A DNA stretch of 59,570 nucleotides from Bacteroidales bacterium (GCA_031275285.1 JAISOY010000225.1:1-59570), one strand, 5' to 3'. Counted from the first letter of the stretch, positions 8,402-17,498 are shown. The notes: a model not told the origin generated them from the letters alone. Made by a program: numbers and translations.

Positions 8402-9213
8402 TTGTATACCCCAATGCCAAGATTAATATCGGCCTGATGATTACAGGGAAACGTGTGGACGGATTTCACGACATTGAAACAGCTTTTTACCCGGTTTCAT
8501 TGTGTGATGTCCTGGAAATAAAATTAGCAAATAGTGAGAAAAAAATATCCCTGGAATGTATGGGAATTGACCTGGGAGATCAGCCGGTGGAAAATAACCT
8601 GTGTTACAAAGCATATTGCTTATTGGACACTATTTATGATTTACCGCCGGTGACTATACGTTTGCATAAACGGATACCTATAGGTGCAGGGTTGGGGGGT
8701 GGTTCTTCCGATGCGGCATATACCCTGAAAACATTGAACCAGTTATTCCTGTTGGGCATTTCTGATTCCGAATTAGTCGAATATGCCGGCCGGTTAGGAA
8801 GTGATTGTTCTTTTTTTATTGGAAACCGTCCTGCCATTGGAAAAGGCAAAGGAGATGTTTTAACACCGGTTCCGCTTTCACTTACCAATTATCATATATT
8901 ACTGGTAAAACCTCCGGTTTTTGTAAGTACTGCCGAAGCTTATTCGGAGATTACTCCTGCAGAACCTGAAGTATCCCTCTCAGAATTGTTAAAATTACCG
9001 CTAGAAAAATGGAAGACTGCCATCAACAATGATTTTGAAAATTCTGTTTTTGGCAGACACCCTGAAATCGGAAAGATCAAAGAGCAACTGTATAATCTGG
9101 GGGCTATTTATGCATCTATGTCGGGAAGTGGATCAAGTGTTTATGGTATTTTCAGGGAAATTCCGAAAGATATAAAGGAAATTTTTTCAGGTTGTTTTGT
9201 ATGGTGCGATTGA
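8398..9213 (+). CDS. ispE: 4-diphosphocytidyl-2-C-methyl-D-erythritol kinase
   Basis: A GHMP kinase of 271 aa, the fourth step of the non-mevalonate (MEP) isoprenoid pathway, phosphorylating CDP-methylerythritol with ATP. It begins with the typical PNAKINIGL and has the ATP loop PIGAGLGGGSSDAA near residue 96 and the C-terminal MSGSGSSVYG motif. It is translationally coupled to the upstream SGNH hydrolase through an ATGA overlap. Length fits the family. Confidence 0.95.
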   Translation: MIVYPNAKINIGLMITGKRVDGFHDIETAFYPVSLCDVLEIKLANSEKKISLECMGIDLGDQPVENNLCYKAYCLLDTIYDLPPVTIRLHKRIPIGAGLGGGSSDAAYTLKTLNQLFLLGISDSELVEYAGRLGSDCSFFIGNRPAIGKGKGDVLTPVPLSLTNYHILLVKPPVFVSTAEAYSEITPAEPEVSLSELLKLPLEKWKTAINNDFENSVFGRHPEIGKIKEQLYNLGAIYASMSGSGSSVYGIFREIPKDIKEIFSGCFVWCD

Positions 9214-9538
9214 AGTAAATAAGTGAATCGAACATCACTGAAAACATATCAGCTCTTTTTTCAATTAAATTACGATATTCAATTGCAGTCATTCTTAACT
9301 TCTGAACAGAAGTAATAATATTAAGAAACTTACCCGGGATATATGATTATTAGAAGAAAGATCGGTTATCCGGAAAAGTCAGATTTGGATCGAAACAGAT
9401 TTTCAAGTATGGGATCATTCTCAAAAGACTTAATCCTACAAACCAATAAATCAGTTTGAATCTCATAAAAAAGAGGTTATCTGGTGGCAATCAGATAACC
9501 TCTTTGTGTTTAATTAGTTTTTATTAACAACGAACATT
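9214..9538. other. Intergenic region between convergent ispE and PepSY-repeat gene
   Basis: The 325 bases hold no credible gene. The only clear element is the 13-bp hairpin at 9471-9504. The first 250 bases are AT-rich, with no recognisable RNA or repeat. Confidence 0.6.
9465..9510. terminator. Bidirectional intrinsic terminator
   Basis: Perfect 13-bp inverted repeat, AAGAGGTTATCTG (9471-9483) and its complement (9492-9504), with an 8-nt loop. On the minus strand the stem is followed by TTTTTT, so it serves mainly the PepSY-repeat gene. On the plus strand it is followed by a weaker T-rich stretch and can also stop ispE transcription. Confidence 0.85.
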
Positions 9539-10837
9539 TCAATCGTCTAAACGCAGGAAGTTTCCGTTCATATCAAAATACAATTCGAAATCATTCCTGT
9601 CTCTGATTATTTCTACCTTATACGAATTGTTTTCTTTTTCTATTTCCGAAATATATGCATTGGGGTAGTTGGTGTCAATGTAAAGGGAAATACCAGCCGG
9701 CAATGTCTGGATGAATGATTCTGGAAGTTCTCTGTCATTCCCGTCTATACTTAACCAGGCCCCATCCTGATTAAAATCGATTTCTACACCATTGACTAAT
9801 TCCACTTCGTACATTTTTCCATTAGAATCATGCCTGGCTTTTTTTTCTATTTCCCTTATTAGTATATTAGGATAATAAGTAGCGAGAAAATCTTTAATTG
9901 ATGCCGGTAAACTATTGATGTCAACATTTTGATCGTTATCATCACTTCCGAGAAATTCTCCGTTTGTGTTAAAAAGTAGATCAACATCGTTTGCCAGCTC
10001 AATTTTATAACCGGAAATCTTTTTCTTTACTTCGACTACGTATGTTGATGGGTAATTACTTTTGATATACCCGGAGATATTTCCGGGTAACAACTGCATC
10101 ACCGATTCCGGTACCGGCAAATTAAAGTCATCATCACCTTCTACTTCAATCCAATTTTCCTCGTGATCAAATACGATTTTATAACTTTTAGTATAACCGT
10201 TTTTCAGGTAAACTTTTTTATATTCCTGACCATTCTCATTCTTGATGTAAGCTATGGTGTAATCAGGAAAATGAGTATTAATAAATTCTTCAATGGACTT
10301 ACTTACACTTCCATTGCCTGTTTCAGAGCCCTGTCCGGATTGGGTGTCACTGAGGATGTCTCCGTTTTTATCAAATAGCAATTCCTTGTCATTGATCAAT
10401 TCTACTTTATATCCGTAAGCTTTTTTCTCTATCTCTTCAATACCTATGCCAGCATAGTTCGTATTGACATATTGCACAATGGCTATCGGAAGCAACTCAA
10501 GGACATCTGCCGGAAAAGGAGTGCCATCAACAAGGCTTTCGATATCCCTCCAGTCTCCATTCTTATCGAATTCAATTTCTACACTGGATGTGACAGATCC
10601 GGATTTTGTTCCGCTCTTATATAATTTACTTTCATAAATAGCCCCTCTTTCGTTTTCTGTTTTATTTACTTTTACCTCGCTAACAACATACTGGTTGAAA
10701 TATGTTGAAATAAACTCTTGTGCAGCTACAGGCAATTTGTCTGTTCCCGGGTCATTGTTGTCATCATCATTACAACCTAAAAGTGGCATCATAAAAATAG
10801 CCATTAATAAAAATAATGTTTTGTGTTTCATTTTCAT
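9539..10837 (-). CDS. PepSY-like repeat lipoprotein, probably surface exposed
   Basis: The 432-aa protein has a lipoprotein signal with lipobox LLGC. The Cys is followed by the acidic run NDDDNND, like the lipoprotein export signal that takes Bacteroides proteins to the cell surface. The rest is three tandem repeats of about 135 residues. Each repeat has two half units, with helices such as LPASIKDFLATYYP or LPAGISLYIDTNYP, then paired strands ending in FDKNGDW or FDMNGNF. This matches the PepSY-like (DUF2874) family, often found as 140-aa single proteins, so the gene appears internally amplified. The ligand is unknown. It is monocistronic, with a strong terminator after it. Confidence 0.82.
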   Translation of the reverse strand: MKMKHKTLFLLMAIFMMPLLGCNDDDNNDPGTDKLPVAAQEFISTYFNQYVVSEVKVNKTENERGAIYESKLYKSGTKSGSVTSSVEIEFDKNGDWRDIESLVDGTPFPADVLELLPIAIVQYVNTNYAGIGIEEIEKKAYGYKVELINDKELLFDKNGDILSDTQSGQGSETGNGSVSKSIEEFINTHFPDYTIAYIKNENGQEYKKVYLKNGYTKSYKIVFDHEENWIEVEGDDDFNLPVPESVMQLLPGNISGYIKSNYPSTYVVEVKKKISGYKIELANDVDLLFNTNGEFLGSDDNDQNVDINSLPASIKDFLATYYPNILIREIEKKARHDSNGKMYEVELVNGVEIDFNQDGAWLSIDGNDRELPESFIQTLPAGISLYIDTNYPNAYISEIEKENNSYKVEIIRDRNDFELYFDMNGNFLRLDD

Positions 10838-11153
10838 TTGTGTTATTTATTAATATTTATGTTACAAAAATGATAACCAATACTGAAAAGAATTTGAAAT
10901 AATGAAAAAAAGTATGGCAGAATATCAAAATCGTGGAATTCACCATTGAAATTGTAATTACAATGATATCGATTCTGCTGGAGTAGAGAATATTGCTATT
11001 TTTATTAGTGGTATGATCCCATAGATTTTAGGGAATATCCCATGTTCTGGATTTTAATGATTCTTTTCCATATTGATAAGCGGAAACCTTTGAATAAGCA
11101 TTTTGTTTGGCCATGGAAAATATTTACTTTTGTATTGAAATATTTCAATCTGC
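10838..11153. other. Intergenic region between divergent PepSY-repeat gene and meaB
   Basis: A 316-base AT-rich region. It carries the meaB promoter at 11102-11132 and must hold the minus-strand promoter too, where only an imperfect box (CATTTTTG, about 10864-10871) is seen. No small gene or RNA is recognised. Confidence 0.5.
11102..11132 (+). promoter_or_regulatory. Promoter of meaB
   Basis: TTTG (11102-11105), 19 nt, TACTTTTG (11125-11132). This is a complete Bacteroidetes primary-sigma promoter with ideal spacing, 21 nt before the start codon. Confidence 0.75.
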
Positions 11154-12275
11154 ATGGAACACGACGAACAAGATATATTTGATGAGCATCACAAGGATCA
11201 TGATAGCGCTTTAACAGTTAATCCGGGTGTGGAGCAACCTCCGGTAGTTAATGCAACTTCCCTGGAACGTTTCCTGAGCCGTTCCCGTAAAATATTAAGC
11301 CTTGACGAATATGTCGAAGGGATACTGAATGGTAACCGGACCATATTGAGTAAAGCCATCACCCTGATAGAAAGTTCACTTCCCGAGCATGAAAAAATGG
11401 CTCAGGATATTATTGAACGTTGTTTGCCTTATTCCGGAAAATCGGTACGGATCGGTATTACCGGAGTTCCGGGGGCGGGGAAAAGTACTTTTATTGAAGC
11501 TATGGGAGGATATCTTACATCCAACGGCAAAAAGCTGGCAGTATTGGCTATTGATCCATCGAGTGAACGGTCGAAGGGAAGTATTTTAGGTGACAAAACA
11601 AGGATGGAACAGCTGTCATCCGATCCGAATGCATTTATCCGTCCTTCTCCTTCGTCCGGCTCCTTAGGAGGGGTTGCCCGAAAAACACGGGAAACGGTTT
11701 TTCTCTGCGAAGCCGCTGGTTTTGACACTATATTTATTGAAACTGTGGGAGTGGGACAATCGGAAACAGCCGTACATTCTATGACCGATTTTTTCCTGTT
11801 GATACAGATTGCCGGTGCTGGTGACGAATTACAAGGTATCAAAAGAGGGATCATGGAAATGGCTGACCTGATAGCCGTCAATAAGGCAGATGGTAATAAT
11901 ATGGAAAAGGCGCAACTGGCGAAGGCACAATATCAAAGTGCCCTTCGGTTATTCCCAAAACCGGTGTCGGGATGGGAACCTAAAGCTACGATCTGTTCAT
12001 CCATCACCAAATTAGGTATTGATGAAATCTGGGAAATTATTCTTCAATATGAACAATTGACCCGGGATAACGGTTATTTTGAAGATAGACGGCACAATCA
12101 GGCCAGGTATTGGATGAATGAAACCATCCGTAACAGCCTGATCAGTCATTTTTATACACATCCTGCTATAGAACAGTTGCTTCCGGAATACGAAAAGAAG
12201 GTATTGGAAGATAAGATCAGTTCTTTTGCTGCCGCCAGGATGTTGTTGAATGAATATTATTTAAAATCGAAATAA
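11154..12275 (+). CDS. meaB: Methylmalonyl-CoA mutase-associated GTPase MeaB
   Basis: A G3E-family GTPase of 373 aa that loads and protects the adenosylcobalamin cofactor of methylmalonyl-CoA mutase. The P-loop is GVPGAGKST (residues 104-112), followed by AIDPSSERSKGSILGDKTRM, ETVGVGQSE and the guanine-specific NKADG. The first 40 residues are a lineage-specific acidic extension. Neither mutase subunit gene is adjacent. In anaerobic Bacteroidales the mutase runs in the succinate-to-propionate direction. A 33-aa membrane protein gene starts 3 nt after its stop. Confidence 0.94.
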   Translation: MEHDEQDIFDEHHKDHDSALTVNPGVEQPPVVNATSLERFLSRSRKILSLDEYVEGILNGNRTILSKAITLIESSLPEHEKMAQDIIERCLPYSGKSVRIGITGVPGAGKSTFIEAMGGYLTSNGKKLAVLAIDPSSERSKGSILGDKTRMEQLSSDPNAFIRPSPSSGSLGGVARKTRETVFLCEAAGFDTIFIETVGVGQSETAVHSMTDFFLLIQIAGAGDELQGIKRGIMEMADLIAVNKADGNNMEKAQLAKAQYQSALRLFPKPVSGWEPKATICSSITKLGIDEIWEIILQYEQLTRDNGYFEDRRHNQARYWMNETIRNSLISHFYTHPAIEQLLPEYEKKVLEDKISSFAAARMLLNEYYLKSK

Positions 12276-12278
12276 AAT

Positions 12279-12380
12279 ATGTATTTATCATCCATTCTTT
12301 GGTTGCTTGTTTGGCCCGCATTGATCATTGTATCCTATTTTGCAGTGAAATTTTTCCTGAAAAAGGCTAATCTGTTGTAA
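12279..12380 (+). CDS. Small membrane protein, 33 aa
   Basis: An ATG 3 nt after the meaB stop opens a 33-codon frame ending TAA at 12380. The product starts MYLSSILWLLVWPALI, forms one hydrophobic helix (about residues 3-25) and ends with the basic tail KFFLKKANLL. The position between meaB and the LtaS-like gene, the single clean transmembrane segment and the positive-inside tail make a real gene likely. It resembles no family I can name. It is co-transcribed with meaB on spacing grounds. A regulator or stabiliser of a membrane partner is only a guess. Confidence 0.55.
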   Translation: MYLSSILWLLVWPALIIVSYFAVKFFLKKANLL

Positions 12381-12411
12381 CCTCCGTTAATTATATGGTT
12401 GGCTTTTGAGT

Positions 12412-14253
12412 ATGAGACAGCGGATTCTGTTTTTTATATATTATTTCCTTTATTGGATCGCCTTCTTTGTCGTTGCGCGCCTGGTTTTCATGTTATATAA
12501 CCATGATCTGTCATTTTTGATGGATTTTGGTGAGTGGTGTGCTACTTTTGGGCATGGATTACGGATGGATATCTCTATGAGCGGATATATTTCTGCAATT
12601 GCTGCTTTGATATTGACATTTACCTCTTTTTCAAAAGGTGTTGTTGTATCCAAAGCATTGTCTGTATATACATTTTTGGCCCTGCTTATTTCCGGTTTTC
12701 TGATTATCTCTGATATGGAGTTATACCGGCATTGGGGATTCAGGCTGGACGATACGCCACTGACTTACCTGAAAACACCGAAAGAAGCTTTTGCTTCCGT
12801 CAATGTATGGATACTATTGCTTCAACTGGCCATTCTGGCAGTGTTATTATGGATTTCATGGAAAGTATACAGAAAAATAAATGCAGGGCTAAAAAAATCA
12901 AGGATATTAGGAATAACAGGCGTTCCGGTATTTCTTTTTGCCTGCGCGCTGATGATCCTACCCATACGCGGAAGCCTGGGTGTTGCTCCGATGAATGTGG
13001 GTTTTGTATACCATCACCCAAACAATATTTTTGCCAATCACGCTGCGATTAATGTGGTGTGGAATGCTGCAAAGTCATTGATGGAATCGGATAAGGTATC
13101 GGAATATCATTTTATGGATGGGCAAAAGGCCGGGGATCTATTTTCAGATTGCTATCCTCCTGCCGGATATACCCATATACTGTTAAAAGAGGAACAGCCC
13201 AATATCCTTGTTATCATACTTGAAAGTTTTTCTAACCGGATGATAGAGTCATTGGGAGGTACTCCAGGCGTTACTCCCAATCTGAACCGTTTATGCAATG
13301 AAGGGATTGTCTTTTCAAATATTTATTCTGCCAGTGACCGTACTGATAAGGGACTGCTGGCAGTATTGAGCGGGTATCCTTCCCACCCGGTGGCAAAGGT
13401 GATCAATTTTCCTGAAAAGACCCGCCATTTACCATTTCTGAACAAGGATCTTAAAAATGCAGGATATCATACCGAACATGTTTCCGGATTTGATAATAAG
13501 TTCTCTAACATTATGTCTTACCTGGGCAATGCAGGATATGATATTATTACCGACCGGGATGCTTTTCCTCCGGAAACCTATCGTGGAACGAAATGGGGGG
13601 TGCCGGATCATTGGGTTTTTGAAAAATTGCTGGAACGTTGTAATGATTCCGGATATCCGTTTTTTAAATCAATGATCACACTGAGCAGTCATGAACCTTT
13701 TGATGTTCCTATGGAAACAGCTATTAAAGGCGACGATGAGGAAAGCCAGTTTCTCAACTCGGCATTTTATACGGACAAGTCTTTAGGTGCTTTTATCGAT
13801 GCTGCGAAACAAACCGATTGGTGGGAAAAAACCTTGATTGTGATTACTGCAGACCATGGTTCCCGTTTTCCTGGAAATATTCCATCCTACCAACCTGAAA
13901 AATTCCACATTCCGATGATCTGGACAGGTGGTGCCGTGATAAAAGGGGATACCGTCATTACTACTATTGCAGGTCAAACGGATATCGCATATACCGTTCT
14001 CCGGCAATTGGGTATTGATAATCACAAGTATAGGTTCAGCAAAGACATTCTGGGAATACCTGTTCGTTCTTTTGCTTTCTACGATTTTAACGATGGCTTC
14101 GGATTTGTTACGGATAGCGCCCAGATAGCATACGACAATGTGAGTAATATGCTGATTTTCCAGAAAGGGATAGAGACAGATGGAATAGTTGAAACAGGGA
14201 AAGCTTATATGCAGACCTTTTCAGATGACTTCAAAACAAAAAATGAAAAATAG
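12412..14253 (+). CDS. LtaS-like membrane phosphoethanolamine/phosphoglycerol transferase-type protein
   Basis: A 613-aa protein with about five N-terminal membrane segments (residues 1-200) and a periplasmic alkaline-phosphatase/sulfatase-type domain (about 260-560). The metal and catalytic residues are visible: Glu in ILESF, the nucleophile Thr in ASDRTDKG, Asp-His in TADHGS. This is the layout of lipoteichoic-acid synthase and related phosphoglycerol transferases. In Bacteroidota such enzymes are presumed to modify glycolipids or LPS, and the acceptor is unknown. I chose the ATG at 12412. A TTG two codons earlier is the only alternative. It ends 9 nt before the convergent sixA. Confidence 0.82.
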   Translation: MRQRILFFIYYFLYWIAFFVVARLVFMLYNHDLSFLMDFGEWCATFGHGLRMDISMSGYISAIAALILTFTSFSKGVVVSKALSVYTFLALLISGFLIISDMELYRHWGFRLDDTPLTYLKTPKEAFASVNVWILLLQLAILAVLLWISWKVYRKINAGLKKSRILGITGVPVFLFACALMILPIRGSLGVAPMNVGFVYHHPNNIFANHAAINVVWNAAKSLMESDKVSEYHFMDGQKAGDLFSDCYPPAGYTHILLKEEQPNILVIILESFSNRMIESLGGTPGVTPNLNRLCNEGIVFSNIYSASDRTDKGLLAVLSGYPSHPVAKVINFPEKTRHLPFLNKDLKNAGYHTEHVSGFDNKFSNIMSYLGNAGYDIITDRDAFPPETYRGTKWGVPDHWVFEKLLERCNDSGYPFFKSMITLSSHEPFDVPMETAIKGDDEESQFLNSAFYTDKSLGAFIDAAKQTDWWEKTLIVITADHGSRFPGNIPSYQPEKFHIPMIWTGGAVIKGDTVITTIAGQTDIAYTVLRQLGIDNHKYRFSKDILGIPVRSFAFYDFNDGFGFVTDSAQIAYDNVSNMLIFQKGIETDGIVETGKAYMQTFSDDFKTKNEK

Positions 14254-14262
14254 CCGGACCAT

Positions 14263-14748
14263 TTACGGACGGTCTGTTTCATAATTTTTTACGGCAGAGT
14301 GTATCTTATTCCATTGATGCGTATCGAAACAGACAGATACGATCCCCGATGTAGGTAACGATTCAATAACCGGTCGGGTAAACATAGAGGCGAGATATGA
14401 CATATCCGGATTGTGGGCAACCAACATAACATCTTTGATATCATCCGGTAATTCATATAGAATATCCAGTGCCGCATCTTCTCCCTGCATGTACAGGGAA
14501 TCATTGATTTTAACCCTTTCGGAAGGATATTTCAGGATGCGGGCGAATATGAGAGCCGTGTGAAGTGCCCGTGCAGCGGGACTCGAAATAATTAAGTCCG
14601 GGATGCTACATCTGTTTTTTAATCGTTTGGCTACTATTAGGTTATTGAGTATCCCTTTTTCTACCAGTGGGCGGTCTATGTCGGATATCTCCCGATAGTC
14701 CTGTAAAGCTTTACCATGCCTGACAATGTGTAATATCTTACCTTCCAT
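14263..14748 (-). CDS. sixA: SixA-like histidine phosphatase
   Basis: A 161-aa protein of the histidine phosphatase superfamily. The catalytic RHG (residues 10-12, HIVRHGKA) is intact and the second histidine appears in LVAHNPDMSYLAS. Family members such as E. coli SixA remove phosphate from histidine on phosphorelay proteins, but substrate cannot be inferred here. It lies 9 nt downstream of the head-GIN lipoprotein gene and probably shares its transcript. Confidence 0.85.
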   Translation of the reverse strand: MEGKILHIVRHGKALQDYREISDIDRPLVEKGILNNLIVAKRLKNRCSIPDLIISSPAARALHTALIFARILKYPSERVKINDSLYMQGEDAALDILYELPDDIKDVMLVAHNPDMSYLASMFTRPVIESLPTSGIVSVCFDTHQWNKIHSAVKNYETDRP

Positions 14749-14757
14749 CAGATGATG

Positions 14758-15483
14758 TTAATCTTTTTTAATTCTTCCTACTCCATCTGAGTTGATGGAC
14801 TTTATATTTGCATCCCCGGAGTAACTGATAGAGCCAACTCCCGAGTTCTTTAATTTTAATTCTTCATTTGCATAAACACTTGCACTGCCCACACCCGAGT
14901 TATGGATGTCGACAAATTCAGCAATCAGTCCTTTGGCATTCAGGCTTCCCACACCATCCTTCTTAACATAAAAATGATCGGTTTTTCCACGAAGATTAAT
15001 GTTTCCTACTCCATCAAAATCAGCATCCAAAGTATTACAATTCAATTCCAGATCCACATTTCCCACGCCGGTTACATTTAATTTGAAATGTTCACTGTTC
15101 AATATGTTTTGTGTTTTTACGTTTCCTACTCCATTAGCAGCCAGTTGATTCATTTCTTTGTACGAGATGTAAATATTGTTTTTGGTAGTCTTTTCAAGGT
15201 GGACATCTGCAAATTTAATAACCAGTGTATGGCCGTTATTGTATACATGAATGTGTTTCTGTAGGTTATCATCAATTTCCACTTCTACTTTTTCTATGTC
15301 AGACTGTAACAGGAAAATGTTGGAAACGCCGTCAAAATCGATTTTGTCAAATGACGATATGCTGCGTTGTTCAATTGTTACCGATCCGTTTCCCTTCTCT
15401 CCGGGTTTGGAATTTATAGAAATACTGATGCAGCCGGTTCCAAAAAATAAGATAAAGACAACTGAAATAGATAGATTTTTCAT
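14758..15483 (-). CDS. Head-GIN domain (DUF2807) lipoprotein
   Basis: A 241-aa lipoprotein (lipobox FGTGC, Cys18). After an N-terminal RSISSFDKIDFDGVSNI block it shows seven short repeats built on GVGN/GVGS: GVGNVKT, GVGNVDLE, GVGNINLRG, GVGSLNAKG, GVGSASVYA, GVGSISYSG, GVGRIKKD. These are the turns of a beta-helix typical of putative auto-transporter adhesin head-GIN proteins. It is probably an envelope or periplasmic binding protein of unknown ligand. No acidic export signal follows the Cys, so it may stay on the periplasmic side. Confidence 0.82.
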   Translation of the reverse strand: MKNLSISVVFILFFGTGCISISINSKPGEKGNGSVTIEQRSISSFDKIDFDGVSNIFLLQSDIEKVEVEIDDNLQKHIHVYNNGHTLVIKFADVHLEKTTKNNIYISYKEMNQLAANGVGNVKTQNILNSEHFKLNVTGVGNVDLELNCNTLDADFDGVGNINLRGKTDHFYVKKDGVGSLNAKGLIAEFVDIHNSGVGSASVYANEELKLKNSGVGSISYSGDANIKSINSDGVGRIKKD

Positions 15484-15585
15484 ACTTGTTCAAATTAAGT
15501 GATACTAATAAAATAATGACATATTTTATAACCGTAATCAATTTGATCAATGCGATTTAAGAAAACAATAAATAGCACTGGGTGC

Positions 15586-16023
15586 TTATTTCCTTTTTTG
15601 TTTAAAAAAAACAGTCAACATCTCGGAGCATTCCTTCTCCAGTATGCCGGGTGTCACAGAAGTGGATGGATGCAACAATGTTTGCGGATAAAAGGAAAAT
15701 CCCCGTTTCGGATCAGGAGCGCCATACACTATCCGTGAGATTTGCGACCAATAAAGAGCTCCGGCACACATGATACACGGTTCGAGTGTAACATAAAGCG
15801 TACAATCTTTAAGGTATTTTCCACCCAGATAAGATGATGATGCAGTTATGGCCTGCATTTCAGCATGGGCAGTAACATCATTTAAGGTCTCGGTCAGGTT
15901 ATGTGCACGTGCAATAACCCTGTTCCCGGATACAACTACAGCACCTACCGGTACTTCATCTTTTTCCCGTGCTTTTAGCGCTTCTTTTAGCGCTTCCTTC
16001 ATCCAAAGCTCGTCTGTAAACAA
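15586..16023 (-). CDS. tadA: Nucleoside deaminase, probably tRNA adenosine-34 deaminase
   Basis: A 145-aa zinc deaminase with the HAE motif (TAHAEMQ, His53 and Glu55) and PCxxC (EPCIMCAGAL, Cys83 and Cys86). By length and motifs it matches TadA, which converts A34 of tRNA-Arg(ACG) to inosine. Guanine deaminases share the fold and are the main alternative. It stands alone on the minus strand, about 100 nt upstream of the head-GIN gene. Confidence 0.87.
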   Translation of the reverse strand: MFTDELWMKEALKEALKAREKDEVPVGAVVVSGNRVIARAHNLTETLNDVTAHAEMQAITASSSYLGGKYLKDCTLYVTLEPCIMCAGALYWSQISRIVYGAPDPKRGFSFYPQTLLHPSTSVTPGILEKECSEMLTVFFKQKRK

Positions 16024-16222
16024 AATTTCAAGTATTAAAATTTATATACTATAAATTAAAGATACGGATAATTATTCATCTATCCAAATAATCGACATAA
16101 ATTCATCAATAATTTATTGAGCGGAAAAGATAAAAATAAGTGGCTGGTCTGTCCGATTCAAATCATTTTTCTGGTGTTTGGTACATTGTTTGTTGCAGAG
16201 TTGTGCATAATTATCTTTTATT

Positions 16223-17380
16223 ATGTCATTGTTCCGCTTTTTGTTCATAGTGATTTGCCTATCAATCGGGGGCTTATCATGCAACGGGAAAAAACAACGA
16301 ATCGATTCAGGATCGGGAAATAATATGGTTGATTCGGCACTGGTTCAATATGCTCATGGATTTACCATAAAAAAGGATGGAAACGTCACCCTATTGATGG
16401 TCTCAAACCCATGGCAGGGAGCACAGGGTGTCAAATATCATTATGTTCTTTGTCCTAAAGGTGAAAGAATTCCTGAAAAGTATGCTCATTATCCTGTTAT
16501 ATATACTCCGGTAGAGCGTGTAATTTGTTTAGCGACTACACATATTGCCATGTTGTCGGCACTTGGAAAAACATCCAGCATCAAAGCATTATCCGGACCG
16601 GCATTTGTATCAGACAGTGCTGTCGTCCGGGCCATTTCCGATGGCCGGATCATCGATATCGGCTATGATCAGGCGTTGAATTTTGAAAGAATTATTGCAC
16701 TCAAACCCGATGTTATCTTTGCTTATGGTGTAGGTCATGAGATATTAGGCTCATTGACCCGTCTTACCGATCTGGGATTGAATGTGGTGCTCAATGCAGA
16801 ATACTTGGAACGAACAGCACTGGGTAAGGCTGAATGGCTTAAATTTATGGCCGGATTTTATAATTGTGGAGCATTGGCCGATTCTTTGTTTGATTCGATA
16901 CAAGAAGAATACAATCGTTTACGTGAATTGGCCGGGAGTGTTCAACAAAAACCGACGGTGATGTGCGGATTACCGTGGCAGGGATCCTGGTATATTCCCG
17001 GTGGAAGAACAACAACTGCAAATATGATTGCTGATGCTGGAGGGAATTATTTATGGAAACACAATGATTCTCATGAAAGTTATCCGATTAATATCGAGGC
17101 TATTATTGAAAAAGGCAGTGTCGCCGACTTGTGGATAGATACTGGCTCGGCGAAGAGCCTGAATGAAATAAAATCGGTTGATGAACGATTGGTGTATACT
17201 CAACCATGGAAGACCGGAAAAGTTTATAATAATTATGCCCGTATGAGTGCAGGAGGTGGAAATGATTTTTTTGAATCAGGTGTTGTACAGCCACACTTGA
17301 TATTAAAAGACCTGATCAAAATTTTCCATCCGGATCTTTTGCCCGGGCATCAACTATATTACTATATCAAATTAAATTGA
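16223..17380 (+). CDS. ABC transporter substrate-binding lipoprotein (BtuF/FhuD-like)
   Basis: A 385-aa lipoprotein (lipobox GLSC, Cys20). After an N-terminal strand region typical of Bacteroidota members comes PVERVICLATTHIAMLSALGK, the classic opening of class III binding proteins, and then LKPDVIFAYGVG. These proteins bind cobalamin, haem or iron-siderophores. No permease, ATPase or TonB receptor gene is adjacent and no cobalamin riboswitch is seen, so it is an orphan and its ligand is open. Confidence 0.82.
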   Translation: MSLFRFLFIVICLSIGGLSCNGKKQRIDSGSGNNMVDSALVQYAHGFTIKKDGNVTLLMVSNPWQGAQGVKYHYVLCPKGERIPEKYAHYPVIYTPVERVICLATTHIAMLSALGKTSSIKALSGPAFVSDSAVVRAISDGRIIDIGYDQALNFERIIALKPDVIFAYGVGHEILGSLTRLTDLGLNVVLNAEYLERTALGKAEWLKFMAGFYNCGALADSLFDSIQEEYNRLRELAGSVQQKPTVMCGLPWQGSWYIPGGRTTTANMIADAGGNYLWKHNDSHESYPINIEAIIEKGSVADLWIDTGSAKSLNEIKSVDERLVYTQPWKTGKVYNNYARMSAGGGNDFFESGVVQPHLILKDLIKIFHPDLLPGHQLYYYIKLN

Positions 17381-17498
17381 TCATATCGATTTCATGATAC
17401 GTTGATGATTTGATGCAGATCATCAAAAAAATCAGGAATAGTCATTATTTTTCAAAATAAAATATTAGGTTTGTTTGTTTTTAATAAATGTCTTACCA

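Noticed and set aside
11429..11881. A 150-codon minus-strand open frame
   Set aside because: It is antisense to the GTPase domain of meaB; the peptide is Pro/Ser-rich and unlike a protein.
14758..15483. Repeated GVGN/GVGS-coding units considered as a DNA repeat array or CRISPR
   Set aside because: The repeats are short protein turns with varied codons and spacing, as in head-GIN proteins. They are not identical DNA repeats.
16117..16323. A 68-codon plus-strand frame starting before the binding-protein gene
   Set aside because: It has a hydrophobic stretch but overlaps the start of the lipoprotein gene in another frame, and the lipoprotein signal there is convincing.
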